This document shows, piece by piece, positions 8,186-17,390 of a DNA stretch of 33,741 nt. Below the pieces are notes generated by a model that was not told the DNA's origin, searched no databases, and saw only the letters and a program-made list of their open reading frames with translations. The translations under genes were made by a program, and so were the position numbers. This stretch comes from JAGTVG01 sp964389805 (GTDB lineage: Bacteria; Bacteroidota; Bacteroidia; Cytophagales; Cyclobacteriaceae). The stretch's first letter is position 1. Every line of letters starts with the position of its first letter. The stretch lies in NCBI GenBank assembly GCA_964389805.1, contig CAYMFU010000106.1, positions 1 to 33,741 of the forward strand, read 5' to 3'.

Positions 8186-9882
8186 GATTTCATCTCATAT
8201 ATTTCCAGTGATTGGATTTTCATATCTGTTCCATTATCCGACCAGAATTCAAGTCCCTTTTCCTTCGATTCCAGATCCCTTGCCAGTACCATGGTGAACC
8301 GGCCCTCATCAACAAATACTTCAATGCTGGTCTTATCGACAATGATTTCATAACTTATTTTATTCGATCCTAATTCCGGGAGATATTTGCTGAAAAAGCT
8401 TTCTTCATTATACGCAAATGTATTCGTTCTGATGGTATAATTAATATTATCCCCTCCAATCCTCAAGCCATAGTTCATGATATTGACATTATCGATTTGA
8501 AATTTTAAATGCAATTTTTCTGTGTCCATTTTCCCTATTCTTTCATTTGCTTCATCAATTGAAAGATCTTCATAGATATGTTCTTTTGTATGTAAATTCT
8601 TTATTTCCTTTATAGGCTCATTGAAGAGTCTTACACCATCAATGGTTGTTTGAAGGCTCAGGACGGTAGGAAAAGCCATCATCATGTTAAACGGCATATC
8701 AGGGGTTTCTATAGTTGCCCAGCCAATCTGTATCTGTCTCCCGTCACTTTCAGGGATATTCTCATAGGTTTGTGCGGCAAAGAATTCACCGTTAATATAG
8801 GTATAGGGTCCATTTTCTACAGTAAAGTTTTTCCCATCAAAGTCCCCAATTACATAGTCCCCACCTGCATCATAAACGACCCATTTGGTGATATTTTTAT
8901 CACCATCAACAGGAAGTTCAAAGAGTTCAGGACATTCCCAGAATGTTTCGAAATAACTTTCATGAGTCCACTCCTTCAAATTGTGAGAACTGAAAATGGA
9001 TAGTCCGATCTTTTCAAAAAGGATCATAATCCATTTCTTTGATGGTTCATGCCAGAATACATTCGGATCACGCCCATTCCAGGAACCTAACTCCTTACTT
9101 CGGTCTCCTATCACGGGATTGTCTTCGAACTTATGCCAGATCCTTCCCCGGTCATTGGAATAGGCCAGGCTTTGCCTTTCCATGTACTCCATTCCAGCCT
9201 CTTCCTGCTTGTCATCAGGTATGAATGTCGAGGTATAAATGGCCACCATTACCTCCTCATCGCCTGTTCGAAAACCTGTTGTATTGTTGTAATCTATTAC
9301 TGCACAACCGGAGAATGCCACACCACCTTCATCAGGATACAAGGCCTCGGGCATCTGTTTCCAATGCACCAGGTCTGTACTCACAGCATGCCCCCAGTGC
9401 ATATTGCCCCAGCCCCATCCGTAGGGATTATGCTGGTAGAAAAGATGATATTCTCCATCATAGTAGATCAGCCCATTGGGATCATTATGCCACCCTCTTA
9501 TGCTTGAGAAATGCAATTGAGGTCTGTAATCTTCCTTATACACATTCTCCAGGTAGGTTCTATCATCAGACTGATATACGAGCTCCAATCCTTTCATATC
9601 TTCCCCGGAACTGGTTTTTAGCAATGCCTTTTTCCCCTTAAATTTGCTAATGTCCATAAACACCCAGAAATCAGGATCTTTTTCAGGAAGAAATATATCA
9701 AAAGTGCGAACTGACTTTCCATCAACCACCAATTCCAGCCTGGCATGAAATTCCTCATCCCAGGACACTGGAAAGTGTAAATAAGTGTTTTCCATGTCAA
9801 ATTCTTTTGAATTTTGCGAAAATGATGATGTGGAAAACACTAGCAGGAGGATCCAAACAAATTTTAAGCTTTTCATGTTCAT
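8173..9882 (-). CDS. GH32 family fructan hydrolase-like protein (levanase/inulinase type)
   Basis: I chose the ATG at 9882 (MNMKSLKF) because it gives a signal peptide ending about FSQ; an ATG at 9921 would add a 13-residue polar leader. The product is 569 residues. GH32 enzymes cleave beta-fructosidic bonds in levan, inulin or sucrose-type glycans. All three GH32 catalytic signatures are visible: WHNDPNG 131-137 with nucleophile Asp134 (the usual motif is WMNDPNG), RDP with Asp272 as stabiliser, and WECPELFEL with acid/base Glu316. FYQHNPYGWGWGNMHWGHAVS follows the first block as expected. About 110 residues of extra beta-rich sequence precede the catalytic domain, and a C-terminal beta-sandwich contains the family's 'SIEVFVDEGRF' strand. 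It lies in the minus-strand run between an arylsulfatase and the CotH gene. Fructan specificity is a family-level call; the locus otherwise suggests a sulfated glycan. Confidence 0.92.
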   Translation of the reverse strand: MNMKSLKFVWILLLVFSTSSFSQNSKEFDMENTYLHFPVSWDEEFHARLELVVDGKSVRTFDIFLPEKDPDFWVFMDISKFKGKKALLKTSSGEDMKGLELVYQSDDRTYLENVYKEDYRPQLHFSSIRGWHNDPNGLIYYDGEYHLFYQHNPYGWGWGNMHWGHAVSTDLVHWKQMPEALYPDEGGVAFSGCAVIDYNNTTGFRTGDEEVMVAIYTSTFIPDDKQEEAGMEYMERQSLAYSNDRGRIWHKFEDNPVIGDRSKELGSWNGRDPNVFWHEPSKKWIMILFEKIGLSIFSSHNLKEWTHESYFETFWECPELFELPVDGDKNITKWVVYDAGGDYVIGDFDGKNFTVENGPYTYINGEFFAAQTYENIPESDGRQIQIGWATIETPDMPFNMMMAFPTVLSLQTTIDGVRLFNEPIKEIKNLHTKEHIYEDLSIDEANERIGKMDTEKLHLKFQIDNVNIMNYGLRIGGDNINYTIRTNTFAYNEESFFSKYLPELGSNKISYEIIVDKTSIEVFVDEGRFTMVLARDLESKEKGLEFWSDNGTDMKIQSLEIYEMKSIWE

Positions 9883-9951
9883 TATATTATATTTTTCAGG
9901 TCTGCATAAAATGGTATTCATTTTTCATAAAATCCACTATATAAAATAAAT

Positions 9952-11412
9952 TTATTTTGGTCTCGAATAGCTTTGATTATTGATCTCAATAAAAGTAGAT
10001 TTCAATTCCTCAACAATATCCGGGTATTCTTCTATTAAATTGTTGGATTCGGACTGATCATTATTCAAATCATAGAGTTCTTCAGCTATTATAGTATGAG
10101 TTGATACCGAATCAATGTTTTTCAGATCAAAAATCAATTTCCAATCCCCTTTCCGGACTCCAAAATATAGATGTACGTAAGCATCTCTTATTGGCTTATC
10201 ATATTCTTTTCCCAGCAATACCGGTGTCAGTGAATGACTGTCGGGTGCTTCCTCATCCGAAAGTGAATGCCCGATAATACTGGCCATTGTAGCATACAGG
10301 TCGACCTGTCCAATGAGTTCATCACTTTTTGAGCTGGGGGCAATCTTGCCAGGCCATTTAACAATAAAAGGCACACGATGTCCTCCTTCATATATCGATC
10401 CCTTATATCCCCTCAGGCCACCAGCTGAACTGTGTCCATTTACACCTTGTCTGGGACCATTATCGCTTGTGAAAACAACGATCGTATTATTCTCCACACC
10501 TAACCTCTTAATTGTCGCTATGATACTGCCTACACAATAGTCTGTTAATGCAACCAGATCGCCCCGTGGACCGGCATCCGTTGTACCCTTGACAAATTCT
10601 GCAGGAAGCCATGGAATATGAGGCAAGGAAAGGGGTAAATAAACAAAGAAAGGTGTATTGTTTTTTACCTGTTTTTCGATAAAGTCAATCGCTTTCCTGG
10701 TAAAAACAGTATCTGCCTTTTCATGAGCCCAATCCTGTGCTACCATTACATCTTTCAAATAATCGCCATCGCCAACAACATTCAGGTCATATACAGGGCT
10801 TAGCGGAAGTCCTAATACCTGTCTGTTCTCAATAAAAGCAAAAGGTGAGTCATCACTTGTGCAACCGGAAGTTCCAAAATAATAATCAAACCCCTGGTCA
10901 ATGGGTGTCAGCTTCAGGGGCGATTCAAAGTCGATATTTTCTTCCTCGTTGATTTCATTTGGATCTTTCAATGTCCAAATCATACCCACATGCCATTTCC
11001 CGATTGCTGCAGTTTTGTAACCATTATTCTGAAACAGATTACCCAGGGTCATTTCCCCTTCCTGTATAATAGGAGCATCATATCCCCCCTGCAACTCAGA
11101 GGTAGATCGGGACCTCCAGCAATAATTTCCAGTCAATATGCTGTACCTTGAAGGTGTGCAGAATGATGCCCCGCTATGTGCATCAACAAACAACATGCCT
11201 TCTGCTGCCAGTTTATCAATGTTAGGTGATTGAATTTTGGACTGTGGATTATAACAGCTTACATCCCCATATCCAAGGTCATCAGCATATATCAATATTA
11301 CATTTGGCTGCTCATTTACTTCCTCAATTGAAGAATTTATATTGCAGTGGTAAAAAAACAGAGGGCTAAATAATCCGATAAAAATTATATAAATAACGCT
11401 CTTCCCTTTCAT
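9952..11412 (-). CDS. Arylsulfatase (type I, formylglycine-dependent)
   Basis: A 486-residue sulfatase that would hydrolyse sulfate esters. Metal-binding Asp44-Asp45 lie in IYADDLGYGD, and Cys85 in the C-T-P-S-R motif (85-89) is the residue converted to formylglycine by an anaerobic or FGE-type maturase encoded elsewhere. GKWHVG and VVFTSDNGPR follow, as in arylsulfatase A / GalNAc-6-sulfatase-like members. The N-terminus is hydrophobic and has a Cys at 23 (FFYHC), so it may be a lipoprotein, although the lipobox is poor. Gaps of 69 nt downstream and 103 nt upstream fit the minus-strand operon. The exact sulfate position and sugar cannot be read from sequence. It differs in subgroup from the other sulfatases in the window. 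Confidence 0.93.
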   Translation of the reverse strand: MKGKSVIYIIFIGLFSPLFFYHCNINSSIEEVNEQPNVILIYADDLGYGDVSCYNPQSKIQSPNIDKLAAEGMLFVDAHSGASFCTPSRYSILTGNYCWRSRSTSELQGGYDAPIIQEGEMTLGNLFQNNGYKTAAIGKWHVGMIWTLKDPNEINEEENIDFESPLKLTPIDQGFDYYFGTSGCTSDDSPFAFIENRQVLGLPLSPVYDLNVVGDGDYLKDVMVAQDWAHEKADTVFTRKAIDFIEKQVKNNTPFFVYLPLSLPHIPWLPAEFVKGTTDAGPRGDLVALTDYCVGSIIATIKRLGVENNTIVVFTSDNGPRQGVNGHSSAGGLRGYKGSIYEGGHRVPFIVKWPGKIAPSSKSDELIGQVDLYATMASIIGHSLSDEEAPDSHSLTPVLLGKEYDKPIRDAYVHLYFGVRKGDWKLIFDLKNIDSVSTHTIIAEELYDLNNDQSESNNLIEEYPDIVEELKSTFIEINNQSYSRPK

Positions 11413-11515
11413 TTTCTATTTCTTATTAGACGGAACCAAACCATACCCGGAGAACCATTTCCTCAATATTTACTCAGCTAACCTGGTAGATTTTATTCCC
11501 ATATTTATTATAATA

Positions 11516-13429
11516 CTATTTACTCATTAAGTTCATTTTTACCTGAACCGGATCCTCAGTTTCTATTTTATTCCAAAGTACTAAATAATCTCCGTCCAGG
11601 CTCTGTTCGATACCATACCTATAGCCAATGCCATCCGTCACTTTTTTCCCATTGATTTCTAGATCAAAGGCATCTCCTTCCCATTTTTTTATTACAAACA
11701 CTGGATTGTTCACCGGAGATTCACTGGTTCCGGCCAATGTAAGTTCTAAAACCTGGTTATTTGCCGAGGGTATTTTTCTCAGGATATAAGCCATTTGTTC
11801 CGGATCATACTTATCAAATTCAAATCCATTGCCAGTAATCGTAAGATTGGGCGGATCGGTCCAGCTTCTGGCCATTGGCACAAGCTCCTCTACGTTTTTT
11901 TGTGTTAACCCATGGAGCATAAGTTTGGTGATTTCGTTCTCGCTTTCAAAATAAGGTTCCCAGGTCGGCTGTTCATAGATAACAATATCATCCGGAGACG
12001 AACCGTCAGGTAAACTAAAGTCGAAGAATCGTTTCAGGTTATGCTCATCATTCTCATAATTGCTCAATATTTCCAGATTGTCAATCTTTACTTTTTTCCT
12101 TTCAGTGCTTTCCTGTATGGTCAATCCTACCTCCCTGACTTCACCAAATTCCATGAAATCTTCCTGGTCACCAATAAAGATCTTTTTCCTGAAAGTATTG
12201 AAAGTGCCATTATTTAACATGAATTCGTTTTCAAACTGCGATAATTCAATAATGATGGCACTGGATTTATAATCATAGACTCCGAGCGTCAGATTCGGGG
12301 TCCAAAAATCTGCATAATCAAAGGATATTAATATTGAATCACCAATTTTAGTTGTTTTATAAAAAGCCATACTTAACTCGCTATCAATAGAAGTTAACCA
12401 ATCCAATGCGCCATTATAAATAAAGGAAACATCCCCGATGGATCCGTAACATGTTACCGGAGGGGGTTTTGGAATACCTATATGGCATAAGGAAGTATGT
12501 GAGGGATTATTGGAACTTTTGGCTCCCCGACCATCACTGGCATCCTGGGATACCGGCCAATGATCCCACCAATGAAAAATTGATTTATCGCTATGGCCCA
12601 GATAAGTGGTTATCAGATCCCCGTCTACTTCAGGTGGTTTTACTAATGCATATGGACCCCGGTCGCTTTTCAGGTTTACTTTATAGATGTTAGCCTTTGG
12701 AGGACTTTTATCAAACCTGGGACCACCATTCTCATCCCAATAATAAGTGTGGTGTTCTCCTTCCATGTTGGCTATTGATACCGCACCTGCCTGGATATTG
12801 TCGTCAGGCAGAGTGCCGGGTTGATTTACCACTATCGCCTCATGAAATTCGATCCATTTTTTCAGGTTAGTACTTTGGAGGGTAATTGACCGAACACCTG
12901 TAGCATCCGGGTAAATGGTATAATACTCGTCCACCCAATCAAACCATCCGGTACTTTCATCAATGAAGGGGTGTTCATAATGAACATCTATGGGGGCATA
13001 TCTCCAGTGGACAACGACCCTTGCATTATTGCTTTCAATGATCCTTACCTGGGAGTATTGGCATTGTTTATCACTCATAGGTTCCACGCATCCTTCTGTA
13101 TTCGGGCTATGCCATCCTCTCCGTTCGACAAATTCATTGGTATACCAGATGCCGTTATCTGTTACCCAACAAGGAATGTAGCTGGTTCCCCTCCAGAATA
13201 CAAATTTATGGCCACCATCCTCGAATCTTACAATAATATCCGGATGTTCACCCACACGCCACGGATCATCCCAATCCGGGTCATACTTAAGATGTGTATA
13301 ATAAGCGCCGAATTTTCCGGGGCCTTCTGCTCCTGAGGGGAGTTTATAGATTTCTTTTTCCTGTGTAAAGGCATTATTCCACAATATAAAGAAGCAAATC
13401 AATATAAAAATCGTTCCTTTTATTTTCAT
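11516..13429 (-). CDS. Secreted WRGT/WNHWPV-core protein with an internal jelly-roll-like insertion, function unknown
   Basis: A 637-residue protein with a signal peptide (1-22, ending FTQ). It has no LamG at the N-terminus: the core starts about residue 37 (GKFGAYYTHLKYDPDWDDPW). Landmarks: WRGT 79-82, PCWV, GC-x-EPMSD-x-QC (Cys114 and Cys123), HWRY 141-144, DEYYTIYPD 167-175, WWDHWPV 287-293 and SDGR 298-301, with Ser-His at 310-311. Compared with its two relatives at 131-4891 it has about 180 extra residues (roughly 316-500) between the SH motif and the ARSWTDPP motif. That insert contains beta-rich sequence ending KVKIDNLEIL, the type of strand that closes carbohydrate-binding jelly rolls. 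It is 33 nt downstream of the GH43-like gene, so probably co-transcribed. The family was not recognised. Confidence 0.8.
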   Translation of the reverse strand: MKIKGTIFILICFFILWNNAFTQEKEIYKLPSGAEGPGKFGAYYTHLKYDPDWDDPWRVGEHPDIIVRFEDGGHKFVFWRGTSYIPCWVTDNGIWYTNEFVERRGWHSPNTEGCVEPMSDKQCQYSQVRIIESNNARVVVHWRYAPIDVHYEHPFIDESTGWFDWVDEYYTIYPDATGVRSITLQSTNLKKWIEFHEAIVVNQPGTLPDDNIQAGAVSIANMEGEHHTYYWDENGGPRFDKSPPKANIYKVNLKSDRGPYALVKPPEVDGDLITTYLGHSDKSIFHWWDHWPVSQDASDGRGAKSSNNPSHTSLCHIGIPKPPPVTCYGSIGDVSFIYNGALDWLTSIDSELSMAFYKTTKIGDSILISFDYADFWTPNLTLGVYDYKSSAIIIELSQFENEFMLNNGTFNTFRKKIFIGDQEDFMEFGEVREVGLTIQESTERKKVKIDNLEILSNYENDEHNLKRFFDFSLPDGSSPDDIVIYEQPTWEPYFESENEITKLMLHGLTQKNVEELVPMARSWTDPPNLTITGNGFEFDKYDPEQMAYILRKIPSANNQVLELTLAGTSESPVNNPVFVIKKWEGDAFDLEINGKKVTDGIGYRYGIEQSLDGDYLVLWNKIETEDPVQVKMNLMSK

Positions 13430-13462
13430 CGTGTTAGTATTTTATGTCTTAATTCACTGTTA

Positions 13463-14932
13463 TTATTTAATGGATAGAGTAATGGCATCTACTGCCAATT
13501 TAGAATCTGCCTGTCCGGTATTTCTAAAGGCTATCTCCAGCTGTTTACCCTTAATTTCCGGAAAGTCATCAGCTTTTAAGGTTACTTCAATCGGCATCCA
13601 GACTGTGGGCCAACCTTCATGCCAGTAGATCCTTCTGATACCCATATAATCACCAGGTTCCCCGGCTCCTGTCGTTCTGCGATAATCATATCCCATATAA
13701 TATCTGCCATTTTCCTCCCACAAATGAGGATGTCCTGGTACCCGCTGTATCCCCTCATCCCCCAGAAGCATGCTGTTCCCATATACTTTTCTGACAGTAT
13801 CAAATTCCATCATATTTACACCCTCTTTATCATAAAATGGTCCACGCGGACTATCGCCTCTTCCCATCCGTATCGTATAATTCTCACTCAGGTTTCCGTA
13901 GGATCCGAAAAAATACCATTTGTCCTCATACTTATAAATCGAGGCACCTTCCATCCAGCAGGAAGACCATTCATCCCCGCACCAATCTTCATCTGTTTCC
14001 GGCCAGGTAGCTACCGGCGCATGCATATCTTCAGGATGTGCATCATATTCTGTATCTTCCGGGTTATCCAAAAATAATCCGGTCACGGGATCCATTTCAG
14101 CCACATAACATATGCCCCCACCCCAGGTCATCCAAAGACGGTCTTCAGGTTCATTATAGTACAAATGCGCATCCAGTACCCATGGGAACTCCGTCTTATC
14201 ATGATCCAGTATAACCACAGGATCCGACCATCTGTAATCAGGATTTCCCATTCCTTTTGCAGTGATCAAAGTGATGGAGGAGTAAAAATCTCCCGGAACA
14301 TCATTATATAATGTTCCATAGATGAAGCGGTTGTCATTGACCACTACATTTCCAACAGCCCAACCCAGGTCTTTATTGGAATAGTCACTGTTTGGAACCG
14401 CCAACCAGGGATCATGAATGGGATCACCTTCAATAGATTGATACATGTGATGATCTGCAAACTGGTGCCGGTAATCGCCATCTATCCATACATTAGCTCC
14501 ATCATCGTTTTGCAATGTAACTGCAACACCCTTAAGTTGCGGTGCATTAACGTTCAGTGAATCCGAAACAATAACCTCATCTTTGACCAGTAAGGCAATT
14601 TGAGCCGTTGTCCTCGCCCCAATACCTTTTTCATTGACACTCCTGACCCATACCTTGAACCGATAGGATTTCCCGCTTTCAATTACAATTTCAGATTGTT
14701 GTTTTACCCATTGTTCATTACCAGATAAGACCACATAATTATCTCCATCTATGGGTGCATAATAACCATCATCGGATATGGATGCCTTTGCTTTTTCCAA
14801 ACCTTTCCAAGCGTTTTTACTTTTTTCAAAACTGCCATTGGCAATAGTGACAGTTTCATTAGTCTTTTGAGCGCATGATATCCAAAAGACAGTGGTTATA
14901 AATGTCCAAATAATTAATGTTTTGATATTCAT
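13463..14932 (-). CDS. GH43-like five-bladed propeller glycosidase, lipoprotein, with flanking jelly-roll segments
   Basis: I place the start at 14932 (MNIKTLIIW) because it gives a lipoprotein signal with Cys20 (FWISC); an ATG at 14971 adds 13 residues. The product is 489 residues. Residues about 30-145 are a beta-rich carbohydrate-binding-like segment (NGSFE...SGKSYRFKVWVRS). The propeller follows, with candidate catalytic residues Asp174 (HDPW), Asp254 (PWVLDAH) and Glu328 (WMEGASIY), and the GHPH motif at 400-403 typical of GH43-type enzymes. GH43 members are mostly beta-xylosidases, alpha-L-arabinofuranosidases or galactosidases. The last 40 residues (GKQLEIAF...AVDAITLSI) look like the closing strands of a jelly roll, so the propeller may be nested in a binding domain. 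It is 94 to 133 nt downstream of GH3. Specificity cannot be fixed from sequence. Confidence 0.78.
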   Translation of the reverse strand: MNIKTLIIWTFITTVFWISCAQKTNETVTIANGSFEKSKNAWKGLEKAKASISDDGYYAPIDGDNYVVLSGNEQWVKQQSEIVIESGKSYRFKVWVRSVNEKGIGARTTAQIALLVKDEVIVSDSLNVNAPQLKGVAVTLQNDDGANVWIDGDYRHQFADHHMYQSIEGDPIHDPWLAVPNSDYSNKDLGWAVGNVVVNDNRFIYGTLYNDVPGDFYSSITLITAKGMGNPDYRWSDPVVILDHDKTEFPWVLDAHLYYNEPEDRLWMTWGGGICYVAEMDPVTGLFLDNPEDTEYDAHPEDMHAPVATWPETDEDWCGDEWSSCWMEGASIYKYEDKWYFFGSYGNLSENYTIRMGRGDSPRGPFYDKEGVNMMEFDTVRKVYGNSMLLGDEGIQRVPGHPHLWEENGRYYMGYDYRRTTGAGEPGDYMGIRRIYWHEGWPTVWMPIEVTLKADDFPEIKGKQLEIAFRNTGQADSKLAVDAITLSIK

Positions 14933-15065
14933 ATTATTTATCACGTTCCTACTTAATTTGACTGAATCCATAGGCCATATGACATGCCAATGGTAAAAGG
15001 TCTGTATTCTGATTTCAGGTTGAGTAACATAATGTTAGCATCTCTGAATTCACCAAATCTTATCT

Positions 15066-17390
15066 CTAATCGGATTCGGCTGTAATGATACTTCGCACTT
15101 GAATATGCTCCGAGGAAGAACCAATTTGAATCTCAAATTCACCAGGTTCAATATCCCAACCGTTAATGCTTTCATTCCAATAACTGAAATCACTATCATC
15201 CAATTCAAAGGATACGGTGGTTGCAGCTCCTGGTTCAAGCCTAATACGTTTAAAATCACGTAATTTCTTTTTCGGTTGAGGTAAGTCAGATTCCAGGTCC
15301 CTGATATACAGTTGCACCACCTCATCCCCTCCTACTGCTCCGGTATTTTGCACTTGCACATTGACCATCATCTTGTTACCTCCTGAAAAAGTATCCTTAT
15401 CAAGAGATACTTCACCATATTCAAATTTGGTATAGCTCAGGCCATACCCGAATGGATACAGAACCTCATTGTCATAAAACCAATAGGTCCTTCCTTTGGT
15501 AATATCATAATCCCCTAATGGAGGAAAGTCATCCACCCCTTTATAAAATGTTACCGGAAGTTTGCCACCAGGATTATACGCTCCAAACAAAGATTCAGCT
15601 ATGGCAGTTCCCTGTGCCTGTCCGGCATACCAGGCTTCCAGAATAGCCGGAACATTTTCATCAAGCCAGTTTATAGAAAGAGGCATTCCATTAATTAAAA
15701 CAACTACTGTTTTTGGATTCGCCTTTAAAACTTCCATGGCCAGTTTGAGCTGATTCCCCGGAAGTTCCAGGTCCGATCTGTCTGCTGCCTCATTAGCTAT
15801 GTTTAAATTGGTGCCCAGAAACAAAACGGCAACATCCGCCTTCGCAGCGGCCTGAGCTGCCTCCCATATTGTACCGGTTTCATCCAATGTCTCAAATATC
15901 GGTTCATCAGCATCCTCATCCCAATCGACTTCTACTTTATCAGAGATCTCACAACCCCTGGAAAAAGTAACCTGGACATCATCACCCAGAAATTCTTTTA
16001 ATCCTGTCAGGGGATCTTTACTGACAGAGGGAGTCCCAGAATAACCTCCAAGTTCCAATATATCTGCATTTGGACCAATTACTGCTAAATTGCTGATAGC
16101 ATTCTTATCAAGAGGTAAAAACTTATCCTTATTCTTCAATAGAACCAGGCTTTCCCGAGCAGTCTGCAGGGCCAAAGCCCTGTTTTCTTCTGTATCCAGG
16201 TCATTTTGTGTCAGTTTACTGTAAGGAACCATTTCCGGAGGATCAAATTCACCCAGACGCATCCGCGCACGGAATAATCGTTTCATAGTAACGTCAATTT
16301 CATCTTCGGTAATATACCCTTTATTGTATGCTCCCAGCAGGTATTGGTCAAACATGAATTGTTCTGATTCGCAGGTTTCGCATTCCAGGTCCAATCCGGA
16401 TTTAACTATTAAGGCTACTGCTTTTTCCGGATCGGTTTCGTATTTGTGCTGGTGTACAACATCACTTACTGCACCACAGTCCGATACCACGTAGCCTTCA
16501 AAACCCCATTCATCCCTTAAAACCTGAATTAAAAGCCGCGGATCCGCGCTTACCGGGATCCCATTAACCGCATTGTAGGCACTCATCACTGAATAAGCGC
16601 CTCCTTCTTCGATGGCGGTTTGAAAAGCAGGCATATAATATTCCCTTAACCAGCGTTCCCGGATATCAGAAGATCCATTATGACGGTTAAATTCACTATT
16701 GTTCGCGATATAATGTTTAATCGTAGCCACCGCTTTCAGATAATTTGGATCATCCCCCTGGAAACCTTTCACAAATGCCAAAGCCATTTGGGAAAGCAAA
16801 TACGGATCTTCACTGTAAGATTCTTCATTTCTACCCCATCGCGGATCCCTAAGAATATTTATGGTTGGTGACCAGTAAGTAAGTTTTTTGCCATAGACAT
16901 TGTGATGTACTCTTGCTTCAGTACTGGCAATGACCATCGCCTGCTCGACCAATCCTGGATTCCAGGTACTTCCAAGTCCAATACTTTGCGGAAAGGAGGT
17001 CGCTAATCCGGCTCTTGCCACCCCATGAAGTGCTTCATTCCACCAGCCGCCATCCAGGCAATCCCCTTCTTCCCAATACTCAATGTTTTCCCAGGGTTTT
17101 AGAGAATCGAACTCCTGGATCTCTTCCTCATCCACTTCAAAATTATCTCCCAGCGGGTTATACAAATTAGGATCATATGGGACAATACCCAGTCTTTCTA
17201 TCCCTGGCGCGAGATGACTCATTTGAGATATCTTTTCTTCCACAGTCATCTGGGAAACAAGGTCATCTACCCTTTTATCAATCGTCAGATTATAATTTAA
17301 ATAATCCTTCTGATCAGCACAGCCCCACCACGATATTGGAACTGCAAGGAACAAAATAGTAAAAACGAAATTTCGAAGATTTGATCTCAT
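15066..17390 (-). CDS. GH3 family beta-glycosidase (beta-xylosidase/beta-glucosidase type), lipoprotein
   Basis: A 774-residue lipoprotein (ISWWGC, Cys24), so membrane-anchored. The N-terminal TIM barrel includes YWSPTINILRDPRWGRNEE near 172-190, IKHYIANN, MSAYNAVNG 269-277 and the nucleophile Asp304 in YVVSDCGA. The alpha/beta sandwich follows (VIGPNAD...GGYSGTPS, then ADRSDLELPGNQ), then a fibronectin-III-like C-terminal domain (YPFGYGLSYTKF, FELDDSDFSYW). LDLECE after the nucleophile and GTPS resemble the beta-xylosidase / alpha-arabinofuranosidase branch of GH3, but beta-glucosidase activity is possible. It removes single residues from non-reducing ends. It is the first gene of the minus-strand run, reading away from the divergent region at 17391-17679, so its promoter should lie there. 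Confidence 0.95.
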   Translation of the reverse strand: MRSNLRNFVFTILFLAVPISWWGCADQKDYLNYNLTIDKRVDDLVSQMTVEEKISQMSHLAPGIERLGIVPYDPNLYNPLGDNFEVDEEEIQEFDSLKPWENIEYWEEGDCLDGGWWNEALHGVARAGLATSFPQSIGLGSTWNPGLVEQAMVIASTEARVHHNVYGKKLTYWSPTINILRDPRWGRNEESYSEDPYLLSQMALAFVKGFQGDDPNYLKAVATIKHYIANNSEFNRHNGSSDIRERWLREYYMPAFQTAIEEGGAYSVMSAYNAVNGIPVSADPRLLIQVLRDEWGFEGYVVSDCGAVSDVVHQHKYETDPEKAVALIVKSGLDLECETCESEQFMFDQYLLGAYNKGYITEDEIDVTMKRLFRARMRLGEFDPPEMVPYSKLTQNDLDTEENRALALQTARESLVLLKNKDKFLPLDKNAISNLAVIGPNADILELGGYSGTPSVSKDPLTGLKEFLGDDVQVTFSRGCEISDKVEVDWDEDADEPIFETLDETGTIWEAAQAAAKADVAVLFLGTNLNIANEAADRSDLELPGNQLKLAMEVLKANPKTVVVLINGMPLSINWLDENVPAILEAWYAGQAQGTAIAESLFGAYNPGGKLPVTFYKGVDDFPPLGDYDITKGRTYWFYDNEVLYPFGYGLSYTKFEYGEVSLDKDTFSGGNKMMVNVQVQNTGAVGGDEVVQLYIRDLESDLPQPKKKLRDFKRIRLEPGAATTVSFELDDSDFSYWNESINGWDIEPGEFEIQIGSSSEHIQVRSIITAESD

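Noticed and set aside
8021..8353. Plus-strand 110-codon frame with nine-residue periodic Ser/Ile/Tyr repeats
   Set aside because: The periodicity comes from the 27-bp DNA repeat, and most of the frame lies antisense to the GH32 gene with its clear catalytic motifs.
9133..9641. Two overlapping plus-strand open frames of 124 and 138 codons
   Set aside because: They are antisense to the GH32 catalytic region, lack signal or domain features, and overlap each other.
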